Translations under genes and position numbers: made by a program
Shown: one piece after another, positions 50,501-57,949 of the stretch
Numbering within the stretch: position 1 is the first letter of the stretch
Layout: each line of letters starts with the position of its first letter
Notes under the pieces: model-generated
Database searches by the model: none
What the model was told of the DNA's origin: nothing
The model's input: the letters and a program-made list of their open reading frames with translations, nothing else
NCBI RefSeq assembly: GCF_004331345.1
Contig: NZ_SJJZ01000005.1
Location: forward strand, 496,001 to 560,000
Direction of reading: 5' to 3'
Source: Kribbella soli
GTDB taxonomy: Bacteria > Actinomycetota > Actinomycetes > Propionibacteriales > Kribbellaceae
DNA length: 64,000 bases

Positions 50501-51114
50501 ACCAGCTCGGCAAGATCAACCCGCTCGCGCTCGAGGAGTTCGAGGCGATGGAGGAGCGGCACCGGTTCCTCTCCGAACAGCTCGAGGACCTGAAGAAGTC
50601 CCGGCGCGACCTGATGGACATCGTCAAGGAGGTCGACGACCGCGTCGAGCAGGTCTTCACCGAGGCGTACCGGGACGTCGAGATCGCGTTCGAGCACGTC
50701 TTCAGCCGGCTGTTCCCGGGTGGTGAAGGCCGGCTGGTGCTGACCGACCCCGACGACATGCTTTCCACGGGTATCGACGTCGAGGCCCGTCCGCCGGGCA
50801 AGAAGGTCAAGCGACTGTCGCTGCTGTCCGGTGGTGAGCGGTCGCTGGTCGCGGTCGCGTTCCTGGTCGCGCTGTTCAAGGCCCGCCCGTCGCCGTTCTA
50901 CATCCTCGACGAGGTCGAGGCCGCGCTGGACGACACCAACCTCGGCCGCCTCCTGGAGATCTACGAGGAGCTCCGCGAGAACAGCCAGCTCCTGGTCATC
51001 ACCCACCAGAAGCGCACCATGGAGGTTGCCGACGCCCTGTACGGCGTCACCATGCGCGGCGACGGCGTCTCCGCGGTCATCTCGCAACGGATCCGCGAAC
51101 CCGAACCGGTCTAG
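47551..51114 (+). CDS. smc: Chromosome segregation protein SMC
   Basis: A 1187-aa condensin ATPase. The N-terminal Walker A GPNGSGKSN is at residues 31-39, followed by the Q-loop region. Two long Glu/Ala/Arg-rich coiled coils flank a hinge near residues 510-620 (GYETAIAAALGEAADAVAVT). The C-terminal ABC signature LSGGERSLVAVAFL and Walker B PFYILDEVEAALDD complete the head. I choose TTG 47551 (MYLKSMTLRGFKSF), with GGAGAG 8 nt upstream. No ftsY follows directly; it lies 11 kb downstream after an insertion of accessory genes and cydABDC. Confidence 0.96.
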   Translation: MYLKSMTLRGFKSFASATTMNFEPGITCIVGPNGSGKSNVVDALAWVMGEQGAKSLRGGKMEDVIFAGTSGRAPLGRAEVVLTIDNTDGALPIEYAEVTISRTMFRNGGSDYQINGQNCRLLDVQELLSDSGIGREMHVIVGQGQLDSILRATPEGRRGFVEEAAGVLKHRKRKEKAIRKLEATEGNLHRLGDLIQEIRRQLKPLGRQAEVARRAVTIQAEVRDGRARLLADDIVQAQSALEAELRDEAALTQRRTETEAKLREARELEAELEDALREDAPALQAAQDTWYQLSGFGEKIKGTARIAADRIRSLNDEAEDGPRSGRDPEELELEAARVRETEAQIEAEVEAHSELLAESVERRQQLEAQEAEEERRISALIRAAADRREGLARLTGQVNALKSRAAAAESEIGRLANNRHEAEQRAAKAQHDFTALETQVAGLDAGEKGLDDQYEAAQAVLDELDERLAKLRAEERDAERERTGLAARKEALELGLNRKDGAGALLAASEQVNGLMGSVAALLSVRSGYETAIAAALGEAADAVAVTHTDAALHAVGHLKEHDLGRAGMLLGDAPADDYAMWPVLPYGASYAVDVVECPETLRPALRRLLRKVAVVDDVDAARSLLRNLPDVTCTTRVGDVLGAHFAYGGSDAAPSLIEVQSAVDEAAEKLTEATARSERLRFELQGLEDERSRQKESVEITLARLHESDASMAAVAEQLGHFGSLAKASRGEAERMAEAIAAAEEERDRNLSGLAELEERLTDAEAFDEDGDEPDTSQRDRLAEEAKAGRAAEMEARLALRTTEERARALSGRADSLERAARQEREARARSIARAARRARQAEAANAVHLAAGHVLARLESSLQLAASERAAIQAQRADREQALSQARSATRNLSSELEQLTNTVHRDALARAEQKMRLEQLYEKALGELGIEVDALVTEYGPDQLVPPLPKAGDDDTLELEAEPFNRTKVEKRLKQAERALNQLGKINPLALEEFEAMEERHRFLSEQLEDLKKSRRDLMDIVKEVDDRVEQVFTEAYRDVEIAFEHVFSRLFPGGEGRLVLTDPDDMLSTGIDVEARPPGKKVKRLSLLSGGERSLVAVAFLVALFKARPSPFYILDEVEAALDDTNLGRLLEIYEELRENSQLLVITHQKRTMEVADALYGVTMRGDGVSAVISQRIREPEPV

Positions 51115-51132
51115 GGCCTGTCGAGCGGCCGA

Positions 51133-51456
51133 TCAGGCAGTGATGGTCATCGAGGCGAGTTCGTCGTTGGTGGTCTCGAAGGTGAAGTGGGACGGGCCGT
51201 TGAAGCCGTCGCCACCTACCTGGGTGAGGATCGTCAGCGGGTTGCCGGCGGTGGTGACCTGGGTGTCGGTGAAGGTGACGCGTTTGCCGATCAGTTCGTT
51301 GTCGCTCCAGGAGCGGATCCGGTCGTGGCCGCGGAACTCGCGGCCCCAGTCGTTCACGTAGCCGTCCGCGGCGAACGCCGCCACGAACGCGTCGTTGTCC
51401 AGGGCGTCGATCGCGTCGAGCGCGCGCTGGACCGCTGCGGGAATCTCTTGGCTCAT
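51133..51456 (-). CDS. SnoaL-like (NTF2-fold) small protein
   Basis: A 107-aa single-domain protein of the SnoaL/NTF2-like superfamily: ...ALDAIDALDNDAFVAAFAAD..., DWGREFRGHDRIRSWSDNEL and GPSHFTFETTNDELASMTIT. Such proteins include polyketide cyclases and ketosteroid isomerase-like enzymes, but catalytic residues cannot be assigned here. Start ATG 51456. It is convergent with smc and divergent from the lipoprotein gene. Confidence 0.75.
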   Translation of the reverse strand: MSQEIPAAVQRALDAIDALDNDAFVAAFAADGYVNDWGREFRGHDRIRSWSDNELIGKRVTFTDTQVTTAGNPLTILTQVGGDGFNGPSHFTFETTNDELASMTITA

Positions 51457-51543
51457 GCCGACGACGATATCGCCTGTCTTTGAACCGATCGGCGGTTCGG
51501 CACGTGTGGCGGGTGACGTTCGGACCTGACCGAGGAGCCTGGG

Positions 51544-52071
51544 ATGAAGTCTTTGACGAAGCGTGTGATGAGTGGGTTGGCAGTCGGTGTGTTCGGCCTG
51601 GCAGGGCTGACGGCGTGCGGCAGTGACGACTCGCCCGCGGGCGCGGCGCCGAGCAGTTCGGCCGGCAGTTCGCCGAGCGCGGCCGCGGTGAAACTGGCCA
51701 CCGCGACGGTCGGCGACTACGGCAAGGTCATTGTCGACGGCAACGGACGGACCGTGTACGTGTTCGACAAGGACACCTCCGGTACGTCGAACTGCTCGGG
51801 CGACTGCCTCGCCAAGTGGCCGGTGGTGCCGGCCGGTGACGGCACACCGCAGCTGGACGGCATCGACGCGTCCCTGGTCAGCACCGTCACCCGCGCGGAC
51901 GGCAGCAAGCAGCTGGCCATCAAGGGGCTGCCGCTGTACCTGTTCGCCAGCGACAGCGACGCCGGCGAGGCCAAGGGTCAGGCTGTCGGCGGTGTCTGGT
52001 GGGTCGTCGGAGCGGACGGTCAGAAGATCACCACCAAGCCGGGTGGTTCCGGCAATGGCGACGGTTACTGA
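51544..52071 (+). CDS. Lipoprotein with secreted repeat (COG4315-like)
   Basis: A 175-aa predicted lipoprotein. The signal peptide ends in GLAGLTAC (Cys about 25), a Ser/Ala-rich linker follows, then the repeat region with two copies of the VDGNGRTVYVFDKDTSGTSN / IKGLPLYLFASDSDAGEAKG pattern and CSGDCLAKWPVV. The family occurs in actinobacteria, often near ECF sigma genes, as here (56 nt upstream of one). ATG 51544 has GAGGAG upstream. Its role is unknown; redox or metal binding at CSGDC is possible. Confidence 0.83.
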   Translation: MKSLTKRVMSGLAVGVFGLAGLTACGSDDSPAGAAPSSSAGSSPSAAAVKLATATVGDYGKVIVDGNGRTVYVFDKDTSGTSNCSGDCLAKWPVVPAGDGTPQLDGIDASLVSTVTRADGSKQLAIKGLPLYLFASDSDAGEAKGQAVGGVWWVVGADGQKITTKPGGSGNGDGY

Positions 52072-52126
52072 TCTGGCTGGTGCTGTCGTGGTGTGGGCGC
52101 CCGCTGATCCCGGTATCGTGCGGTCG

Positions 52127-52660
52127 GTGGCTGACAACCCAGGGCCGCACGACGCCGAGACCCTGATCCGGGCGCTGTACGCCGAACACGGCCGCAGCCT
52201 GCTCGCTTACGCGACCCGTCTCACCGGAGACCGGGCCGCGGCCGAGGACGTCGTACAGGAGACGCTGCTGCGGGCCTGGAAGCACGCGGACGACCTGACC
52301 AGCGGCAGAGGGTCGGTGCGGGGCTGGCTGCTGACGGTGGCGCGCAACCTGGTCACCGACCGGGCGCGTGCTCGTGCGGTGCGGCCGGCCGAGGTGGCGG
52401 ACGTGGTGGACAAGCCACCGGTCACAGGCGACCACTCCGAGTCCGTGGTGAACACCATGGTGGTGATGGACGCGCTGGACAAGGTGTCGCCCGAGCACCG
52501 CGAAGTACTCGTGCAGCTGTACTACCGCGGCCGGTCCGTCGCGGAGGCTGCCAAAGAGCTGGGTGTTCCACCCGGTACCGTGAAATCGCGTTCGTACTAC
52601 GCCCTCCGAGCTCTGCGCGCGGTGATGGCAGGGAGTTCAAGGGAGGTGTCCTATGAGTGA
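52127..52660 (+). CDS. ECF-type sigma factor (SigL-like)
   Basis: A 177-aa sigma-70 family factor with region 2 (RSLLAYATRLTGDRAAAEDV, VQETLLRAW) and region 4 (PEHREVLVQLYYRGRSVAEA, AKELGVPPGTVKSRSYYALR). It resembles SigL-type ECF factors. Start is GTG 52127, with GTG 52118 possible; both read into the same domain. The stop overlaps the anti-sigma start by 8 nt, so the pair is co-expressed and the sigma is held by the zinc anti-sigma downstream. Confidence 0.87.
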   Translation: MADNPGPHDAETLIRALYAEHGRSLLAYATRLTGDRAAAEDVVQETLLRAWKHADDLTSGRGSVRGWLLTVARNLVTDRARARAVRPAEVADVVDKPPVTGDHSESVVNTMVVMDALDKVSPEHREVLVQLYYRGRSVAEAAKELGVPPGTVKSRSYYALRALRAVMAGSSREVSYE

Positions 52661-53330
52661 GCACGACCGTACGCAACTGGGCGCCTACGCCCTCGGCGCT
52701 CTGGAGCCGGCCGAGGCAGCGGCTGTCGACGAGCACCTGGCCACCTGTGCGGAGTGCCGCGCGGAGCTGGCTGAGCTGACCGAGATGAAGGACTTCCTGG
52801 GAGAGGTGCCACCGGAGGCGTTCCTGGAGGGACCACCCGAGGGTGGCGACCTGTTGCTGCAGCGCACGCTGCGGGAGGTCCGCGAGCCCGAGGTACAGGC
52901 TCCGCCCAAGCGGCGGTCCCGCTGGTTGCTGATCGCGGCCGCGGTTGTCGTGGTGGCTGGTGCGCTCGGCGGAGGCGTCGTACTGGGCCGGGCTACTGCA
53001 CCGGACGCCGATCAGCCTGTCGCCGGCTCCAAGCAGGTCACGACGTCCGACACGACCACGGGTGCCACCATGGCCGCCACGGTAGAGCCACGGGCGGGCT
53101 GGAGCTGGGTGAAGGTACAGGTGAGCGGTCTGAAGGCCGGAGACCAGTGCGAGATGGTCATCACCGACAAGTCTGGCGCGCGCTGGGTAGCGGGCAGTTG
53201 GCTGGTGTCGGAGAAGGCTGCGAAGAGCGGGAGTGCGTTCGGCGGCGGTGTGCTGGTTCCGCCCGACCAGGTGCGTTCGGTGGAGATCAGGACCGTGCAG
53301 GGAAAGCATGTGGTGACAGCCACGATCTAA
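52653..53330 (+). CDS. Membrane-anchored zinc anti-sigma factor
   Basis: A 225-aa one-pass membrane protein. The N-terminal zinc-binding anti-sigma domain has the HxxxCxxC motif (His28, Cys32, Cys35). One TM helix lies at about residues 88-112 (RWLLIAAAVVVVAGALGGGV). The C-terminal about 110 residues are outside the membrane and resemble the RskA-like sensor domain (GWSWVKVQVSGLKAGDQCEM). It binds the sigma factor encoded immediately upstream; release would need proteolysis or redox change at the zinc site. Confidence 0.88.
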   Translation: MSEHDRTQLGAYALGALEPAEAAAVDEHLATCAECRAELAELTEMKDFLGEVPPEAFLEGPPEGGDLLLQRTLREVREPEVQAPPKRRSRWLLIAAAVVVVAGALGGGVVLGRATAPDADQPVAGSKQVTTSDTTTGATMAATVEPRAGWSWVKVQVSGLKAGDQCEMVITDKSGARWVAGSWLVSEKAAKSGSAFGGGVLVPPDQVRSVEIRTVQGKHVVTATI

Positions 53331-53360
53331 CCCCGTTGAGGGGCGCGAGAGGATGGAGCT

Positions 53361-54452
53361 GTGGCTACTACCTCCGAGGACCTGCGAGAGCGCCGGAAGA
53401 ACGCGGCGGACAACTGTGAGCGCTGGCTGTCCCAGCGGCGGGTGCCGGCAGCGGACCGGCTGCGGCAGCTCGCAGATGTCGCAACGGACGACCTGGTCGA
53501 TGTCTACGGCAACGGTGGTGAAGTAGCCGCGCTGGAGCAGGAGGTGGCCGAGCTGCTGGGAAAGCCGGCCGCGGTGTTCCTGCCGACCGGCATCCTGGCC
53601 CAGCAGGGCGTGCTGCGGGTGTACGCCGACCGCGCGGGCACCAGCCGGGTAGCGGTCCACGGGCTCGCGCACCTGCTGGTGCACGAGCTGAACGCGCTGG
53701 AAGAGGTGCACCACCTGCGTATCGAGCGGCTGACGTCAGAACCGCGTCAGCCGCGACCGGACGAGTTGGCCGCGATTCCGGGCAAGCTGGCCGCGGTGAC
53801 GGTGGAGCTACCGCTGCGTGATGCGGGGTTCGTGCTGCCGACCTGGGACGAGCTGGTTGTGTTCTCCGAGTCCTGTGCGGAGCGCGGCGTACCGCTGCAC
53901 CTGGATGGTGCGCGGCTGTGGGAGAGCACGCCGTACCTGGAGCACAGCCTGGCTGAGATCGCTGCGCTGGCGTCGACGGTGTACGTGTCGTTCTACAAGG
54001 TGCTGGGCGGTATCAGCGGTGCAGCGCTCGCCGGGCCCGAGGACGTGATCGCAGAGGTACGGCGGTGGCAGCGGCGACTCGGCGGCAACCTGTACTCGCT
54101 CTTCCCGTACGCCGTGTCCGCGCGCAACGGCCTTCGGAACGTACTGCCGCTGATGGACGACCTGCACCAGCGGGCCGTCGAGGTCGCCATGGCCTTGCAG
54201 AGCGAAGGATTCCGGGTCTTCCCGGAGCCCCCGCACACCAACTCGTTCCGGGTCTACGCGCCGCGCGCCGCGGAGTCGATCGAGCAGGCTGCGGTCGAAC
54301 GGATGGAGCGGACGCACGAGTCGCTGTGCGGTCCGTGGCAGCCGGCCGACGTACCGGGCTGGTCGTGGGTCGAGCTGGTGATGACGCCGGCGTCGCTGGA
54401 GTGGCAGGTCGACGAGATCGCCAAGGCGTTCGGGGAACTTCTGGCGCACTGA
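53361..54452 (+). CDS. Threonine aldolase-like PLP enzyme (beta-eliminating lyase family)
   Basis: A 363-aa fold-type I PLP enzyme. The N-terminal VDVYGNGGEVAALEQEVAEL, PAAVFLPTGILAQQGVL (cofactor phosphate), LHLDGARLWES (Asp/Arg contacts) and the Schiff-base Lys213 in SFYKVLGGISG fit low-specificity threonine aldolase. Start GTG 53361, with GGAG 3-6 nt upstream. It stands 30 nt after the anti-sigma gene, but no functional link is obvious. Confidence 0.86.
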   Translation: MATTSEDLRERRKNAADNCERWLSQRRVPAADRLRQLADVATDDLVDVYGNGGEVAALEQEVAELLGKPAAVFLPTGILAQQGVLRVYADRAGTSRVAVHGLAHLLVHELNALEEVHHLRIERLTSEPRQPRPDELAAIPGKLAAVTVELPLRDAGFVLPTWDELVVFSESCAERGVPLHLDGARLWESTPYLEHSLAEIAALASTVYVSFYKVLGGISGAALAGPEDVIAEVRRWQRRLGGNLYSLFPYAVSARNGLRNVLPLMDDLHQRAVEVAMALQSEGFRVFPEPPHTNSFRVYAPRAAESIEQAAVERMERTHESLCGPWQPADVPGWSWVELVMTPASLEWQVDEIAKAFGELLAH

Positions 54453-54495
54453 GATCGTCAGGCACTGTGTTGGGTGTGGGGATCTGGGGAGAGAA

Positions 54496-54591
54496 GTGCT
54501 GACATTCGTCGTCACCATGGTGGTTCTGCTGGTTCTGTCGGGGCTGGTGCTCCTGGCTGTAGCACGGGGTGAGGGAAAACATTTCGGGTAG
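54496..54591 (+). CDS. 31-aa single-TM microprotein
   Basis: A short frame from GTG 54496 to TAG 54589-54591 encoding VLTFVVTMVVLLVLSGLVLL then AVARGEGKHFG. It is one hydrophobic helix with a short charged end. GGGGAGAG at 54487-54494 is a strong ribosome-binding site. It fills the gap between the aldolase and DHFR-family genes. No homolog is recognised; it may be a small regulatory membrane peptide. Confidence 0.55.
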   Translation: MLTFVVTMVVLLVLSGLVLLAVARGEGKHFG

Positions 54592-54600
54592 CCTCGCTGG

Positions 54601-55164
54601 ATGAGGCGGCTGATCTTCCAGGAGTACGTGACGCTCGACGGGTACGCCGCGGGGCCGGACGGTGGGCTGGAGTTCTTCGACGCCATCAGCTCGCAGCCGG
54701 ACAACGACAACCTCGAACTGCTCGAGAGTGTCGACACGATGCTGCTGGGCGCCGAGACGTACCGGTTGTTCGCCGCGTTCTGGCCGACCGAGGCGTCGGC
54801 CGACGAGCCGATCGCCGAGAAGCTCAACGCGTTGCGGCTGGTCGTGGTGTCGACGACGCTGGCCAGTGCGCCGTGGGGTCCGTACGAGCCTGGTCTGGTG
54901 GTCCGGGACCTGGATGCGGTGCGTGCGCTGAAGGCAGAGCAGACCGGCAAGGACATCATCCTGTGGGGCAGCATCACGCTGTTCCAGTCGTTGCTGCGGG
55001 CCGGGCTGGTCGACGAGGTGCAGCTGCGGATCTGCCCGATACTGCTGGGGGTGGGGAAGAGCGCCTTCCCGTCCGGTGGTGGTTCGCCAGTGGGCCTGGA
55101 GTTGATCGAGGCGCGTCCGTGGGGTGCGGGCGGCGTACTGGTGCGGTACCGGCCGGCTAGCTGA
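54601..55164 (+). CDS. RibD_C/dihydrofolate reductase-family protein
   Basis: A 187-aa NAD(P)H-dependent reductase-fold protein. MRRLIFQEYVTLDGYAAGPD is the typical N-terminus of this DHFR-like family. TMLLGAETYRLFAAFWP and DIILWGSITLFQSLLRAGLV (cofactor-binding GS) are present. True DHFR is usually shorter and has other motifs, so this is the RibD C-terminal domain-like group with unknown substrate. It is convergent with the M56 gene (8-nt overlap). Confidence 0.83.
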   Translation: MRRLIFQEYVTLDGYAAGPDGGLEFFDAISSQPDNDNLELLESVDTMLLGAETYRLFAAFWPTEASADEPIAEKLNALRLVVVSTTLASAPWGPYEPGLVVRDLDAVRALKAEQTGKDIILWGSITLFQSLLRAGLVDEVQLRICPILLGVGKSAFPSGGGSPVGLELIEARPWGAGGVLVRYRPAS

Positions 55165-56062
55165 CCGCGTCGACGATCGCCTTCACGATCGGTGCGGCGA
55201 TGGTGATCGTCGGCAGGATCAGGAGTGCGGCCGCGGCGGCGTACGTGACAGCGGAGAGCCTGGACTCGTTGGGGGCCGGGCCGGCCAGGCGTTGCACTCT
55301 CAGGACCGTTGAGGACTTGGCCGCTGCCAGGGCAGCCTCTGGTGCAGGTGAACCGGCGAGCGCGACCAGCGCACGCGCCAGTGGGCGTGGACCGTTGCGG
55401 CGGCGAGCGTCGTCGTCGGCGAGCAGTTCGACCAGTGTGCGTGCCTGCTCCAGCGCAACGTCGCTACGTACCCAGCGTGGGAAGGCGTGGTGCAGCGCGG
55501 TGAACTCCTCCAGCACCAGGTCGTGCCGCGCTCGCAGGTGCGCCTGCTCGTGCGCGAGGACAGCCTTCAGCTCGCTGTCGTCCAGCCGGTCCAACGCGCC
55601 AACGGAGACGACGACCCGCGCGCCACGCAGCGCCGGCAGACAGTAGGCCAGCGGCGTCTCCTCCGCCAGTACTCGCAGTCCTGGGATCAGCCCGTCCGGT
55701 GTGGCCAGTACGTCGACCAGATCGCGGTGCCGCTTGCGCCGTGACCGCGTGCCGACCGCTACGCGTCCGATCGCCCACAGCAGCCGCACTACGACCAGCG
55801 CGACCATGGCGAGGATCGCCGCGGCCACCAGGTCCCGTGCCGACGACGGATCGAACCGTGGCTCACCAGGCCGCCCAGCAATCGAGTAGGACAACGCGAT
55901 ACCGGCACCCAGAGCAGCTAGTACGGCGGCCAGTGCGATCGCCTGCCACAGGATGACTGCGGCGCGGGGGACCCGGTAGGGCCAGTCGGAACGAGCCAGC
56001 AGTGCCGGTGCGGGGCCGGTGAGTACCAGCGCCAGAACGGCCAGCAGGACCGGGGTGGTCAC
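55157..56062 (-). CDS. M56 family metalloprotease (BlaR1/MecR1-like, no sensor domain)
   Basis: A 301-aa membrane protease. TM segments occur near residues 3-23, 36-62, 76-101 and 275-295. The zinc motif HEQAH is at residues 171-175 (AVLAHEQAHLRARHD). Unlike staphylococcal BlaR1 it has no penicillin-binding sensor domain, as is common in actinobacterial versions. It overlaps BlaI by 4 nt, so the protease-repressor pair is coexpressed; it probably cleaves or otherwise inactivates BlaI (family knowledge). Confidence 0.85.
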   Translation of the reverse strand: MTTPVLLAVLALVLTGPAPALLARSDWPYRVPRAAVILWQAIALAAVLAALGAGIALSYSIAGRPGEPRFDPSSARDLVAAAILAMVALVVVRLLWAIGRVAVGTRSRRKRHRDLVDVLATPDGLIPGLRVLAEETPLAYCLPALRGARVVVSVGALDRLDDSELKAVLAHEQAHLRARHDLVLEEFTALHHAFPRWVRSDVALEQARTLVELLADDDARRRNGPRPLARALVALAGSPAPEAALAAAKSSTVLRVQRLAGPAPNESRLSAVTYAAAAALLILPTITIAAPIVKAIVDAVS

Positions 56063-56451
56063 CCCGTCTGCTCCTGGTCGTCCAGCTTGGAGAGAGCCTC
56101 GCGGAGCAGTGCCGCTTCCTCGTCGGACACCTGACCAACGAAGCGGACCAGGGCCTCGCGCCGGTCGCCCGCACGGTCGAGTGCGTCCCGCATCAGGTCG
56201 GCGGCCAGCTCCTCACGTGGCGCGGCGGCCCGGTAGCGCCAGGCTTTGCCGTCGCGCTCGCGCTCGGTCAGCTTCTTCTTCGCCAGCCGGTCCAGAACGG
56301 TCATCACGGTGGTGTAGGCGAGCTCACGGGTGCCGGCCAGCCGCTCGTGCACCTCACGCACGGTCAGCGCGGCCGGCGCTGCCCAGAGCTGCTCCATCAC
56401 CAGGCGTTCCAGGTCGCCCAGGGGGCGTGGTCCCTTCTCCTCACTCGCCAC
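56059..56451 (-). CDS. BlaI/MecI/CopY-family transcriptional repressor
   Basis: A 130-aa winged-helix repressor. The DNA-binding domain spans about residues 10-75 (LGDLERLVMEQLWAAPAALT, ELAYTTVMTVLDRLAKKKLT, WRYRAAAPREE). The C-terminal dimerisation helices include DRREALVRFVGQVSDEEAAL. Start is GTG 56451, and a -10 consensus TATACT on this strand (56458-56463) lies 6 nt away, so the mRNA is leaderless. Operator O1 lies directly upstream of that -10, consistent with autorepression. The opposite side of the gap drives cydABDC. Confidence 0.9.
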   Translation of the reverse strand: MASEEKGPRPLGDLERLVMEQLWAAPAALTVREVHERLAGTRELAYTTVMTVLDRLAKKKLTERERDGKAWRYRAAAPREELAADLMRDALDRAGDRREALVRFVGQVSDEEAALLREALSKLDDQEQTG

Positions 56452-56463
56452 GTGACCAGTATA

Positions 56464-56478
56464 ACTACACGTCGTAGT
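56464..56478. promoter_or_regulatory. BlaI operator O1
   Basis: ACTAC-N5-GTAGT, perfect arms. It directly abuts the blaI -10 (TATACT on the minus strand, 56458-56463) and lies over the -35 region of the cydA promoter. Similar ACTAC/GTAGT dyads are known BlaI targets in mycobacteria. Confidence 0.7.
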
Positions 56479-56488
56479 AGATCCGCGC

Positions 56489-56513
56489 TAGCATCTACTA
56501 CGACACGTCGTAG
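56489..56513 (+). promoter_or_regulatory. cydA promoter -10 and BlaI operator O2
   Basis: TAGCAT (56489-56494) is a likely -10 for cydA, with a weak -35 inside O1. CTACGAC-AC-GTCGTAG (56498-56513) is a 7-bp-arm dyad at the predicted transcription start, sharing CTAC/GTAG with O1. Two sites flanking one promoter suggest BlaI can block cydABDC. Confidence 0.62.
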
Positions 56514-56535
56514 ATGGGCTGGGGAGGCCTTCCCG

Positions 56536-57939
56536 ATGGACACCCTGGATCTGGCGCGGTGGCAGTTCGCGATCACCACCGTGTACCACTTCTTCTTCGT
56601 GCCGGTGACGATCTCGCTGGTCGCGATCACCGCCGGCCTGCAGACCGCCTGGTACCGGACCGGGAAGGAGAAATACCTCCGGCTGACGAAGTTCTACGGG
56701 AAGCTCTTCCTGATCAACATCGCGATGGGTGTGGTCACCGGCTTGGTGCAGGAGTTCCAGTTCGGGATGAACTGGAGCGACTACTCGCGGTTCGTCGGCG
56801 ACGTGTTCGGCGCCCCGCTGGCGCTCGAGGGGCTGCTCGCGTTCTTCCTCGAGTCGACGTTCATCGGTCTGTGGATCTTCGGCTGGGAGCGGTTGCCTAG
56901 GTTGGTGCATCTGGGCTGCATCTGGATGGTGGTGCTCGGCACGCAACTGTCGGCGTACTTCATCCTCGCGGCCAACTCGTGGATGCAGAACCCGGTCGGC
57001 TTCCGCTACAACGCTGATCGTGGTCGCGCGGAGCTGACGGACCTGTGGGCGGTGCTGACCAACAAGGTCGTGCTGGTCACCTTTCCGCACACGATCTTCG
57101 CCGCGTTCATGGTCGGCGGCGCGTTCGTGGCCGGTGTCGCGTTGTGGCACCTGGTACGGCGTCCCACGGTCGACAAGGACGTGTTCCGGTCGGCGCTGAA
57201 GATCGGCGCGTCCGTCGTACTGGTGGCCAGTGTCGGCGTCGCGATCAGCGGCGACCTGCAGGGCAAGGTGATGACCGAGGTGCAGCCGATGAAGATGGCG
57301 GCGGCCGAGGCGCTGTACGAGACCGAGAAGCCGGCGTCGTTCTCGGTGTTCACCGTCGGCACGCTGGACGGTTCGAAGGAGATCTTCTCGATCAAGCTGC
57401 CGTACCTGCTGTCCTTCCTCGCCACCGGGCACTTCGACGGTGAGGTGAAGGGGATCAACTCGCTGCAGGACGCGTACGAGCAGCTGTACGGGCCGGGGTC
57501 GTACAAACCGAACATCCCCCTGACCTACTGGACCTTCCGGTTGATGATCGGCGTCGGGATGGCGTCGGCCGCGATCGCGCTGTGGCTGTTGTGGACCACG
57601 CGCCGCGGCCGAGCTCCTACCCGCTGGCTGGTCTGGCTGGCGGCCCCGTTGCCGTTACTGCCGCTGGCGGCGAACACGTTCGGCTGGATCTTCACCGAGA
57701 CCGGTCGGCAGCCGTGGCTGGTGTTCGGTCTGTTGCCGACGGCGTCGGGCGTCTCGCCCAGTACGACCAGCGGCGAGGTGATCACGTCCCTGGTCGGGTT
57801 CACCGCGCTGTACGGCGTACTCGCGGTGGTCGAGACCAAGCTGCTGCTGCGGACGATCCGGGGCGGCCTGGCCGGGACGGACGCGCCGCCGGACACGGCT
57901 CCGGACCAGCCCGACAAACCACTGTCGTTCGCGTACTGA
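56536..57939 (+). CDS. cydA: Cytochrome bd oxidase subunit I
   Basis: A 467-aa membrane quinol oxidase subunit. His18 in TVYHFFFVP is a heme ligand, FQFGMNWSDYSRFVGDVFGA follows, KMAAAEALYETEK and the FRLMIGVG methionine region contact heme, and GRQPWLVFGLL is the family signature. The short loop between helices VI and VII marks the short-Q-loop class. ATG 56536 has GGGGAGG about 10 nt upstream. It heads cydABDC and is divergent from blaI. Confidence 0.95.
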   Translation: MDTLDLARWQFAITTVYHFFFVPVTISLVAITAGLQTAWYRTGKEKYLRLTKFYGKLFLINIAMGVVTGLVQEFQFGMNWSDYSRFVGDVFGAPLALEGLLAFFLESTFIGLWIFGWERLPRLVHLGCIWMVVLGTQLSAYFILAANSWMQNPVGFRYNADRGRAELTDLWAVLTNKVVLVTFPHTIFAAFMVGGAFVAGVALWHLVRRPTVDKDVFRSALKIGASVVLVASVGVAISGDLQGKVMTEVQPMKMAAAEALYETEKPASFSVFTVGTLDGSKEIFSIKLPYLLSFLATGHFDGEVKGINSLQDAYEQLYGPGSYKPNIPLTYWTFRLMIGVGMASAAIALWLLWTTRRGRAPTRWLVWLAAPLPLLPLAANTFGWIFTETGRQPWLVFGLLPTASGVSPSTTSGEVITSLVGFTALYGVLAVVETKLLLRTIRGGLAGTDAPPDTAPDQPDKPLSFAY

Positions 57940-57949
57940 GGGGCGTCTG

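Noticed and set aside
55157..56062. Full BlaR1 beta-lactam receptor
   Set aside because: The protein ends shortly after the M56 domain and lacks a penicillin-binding sensor domain.
56452..56535. Rex (redox) binding site for cydABDC
   Set aside because: No TTGTGA-N6-TCACAA-like sequence is present; the only dyads are the CTAC/GTAG pairs.
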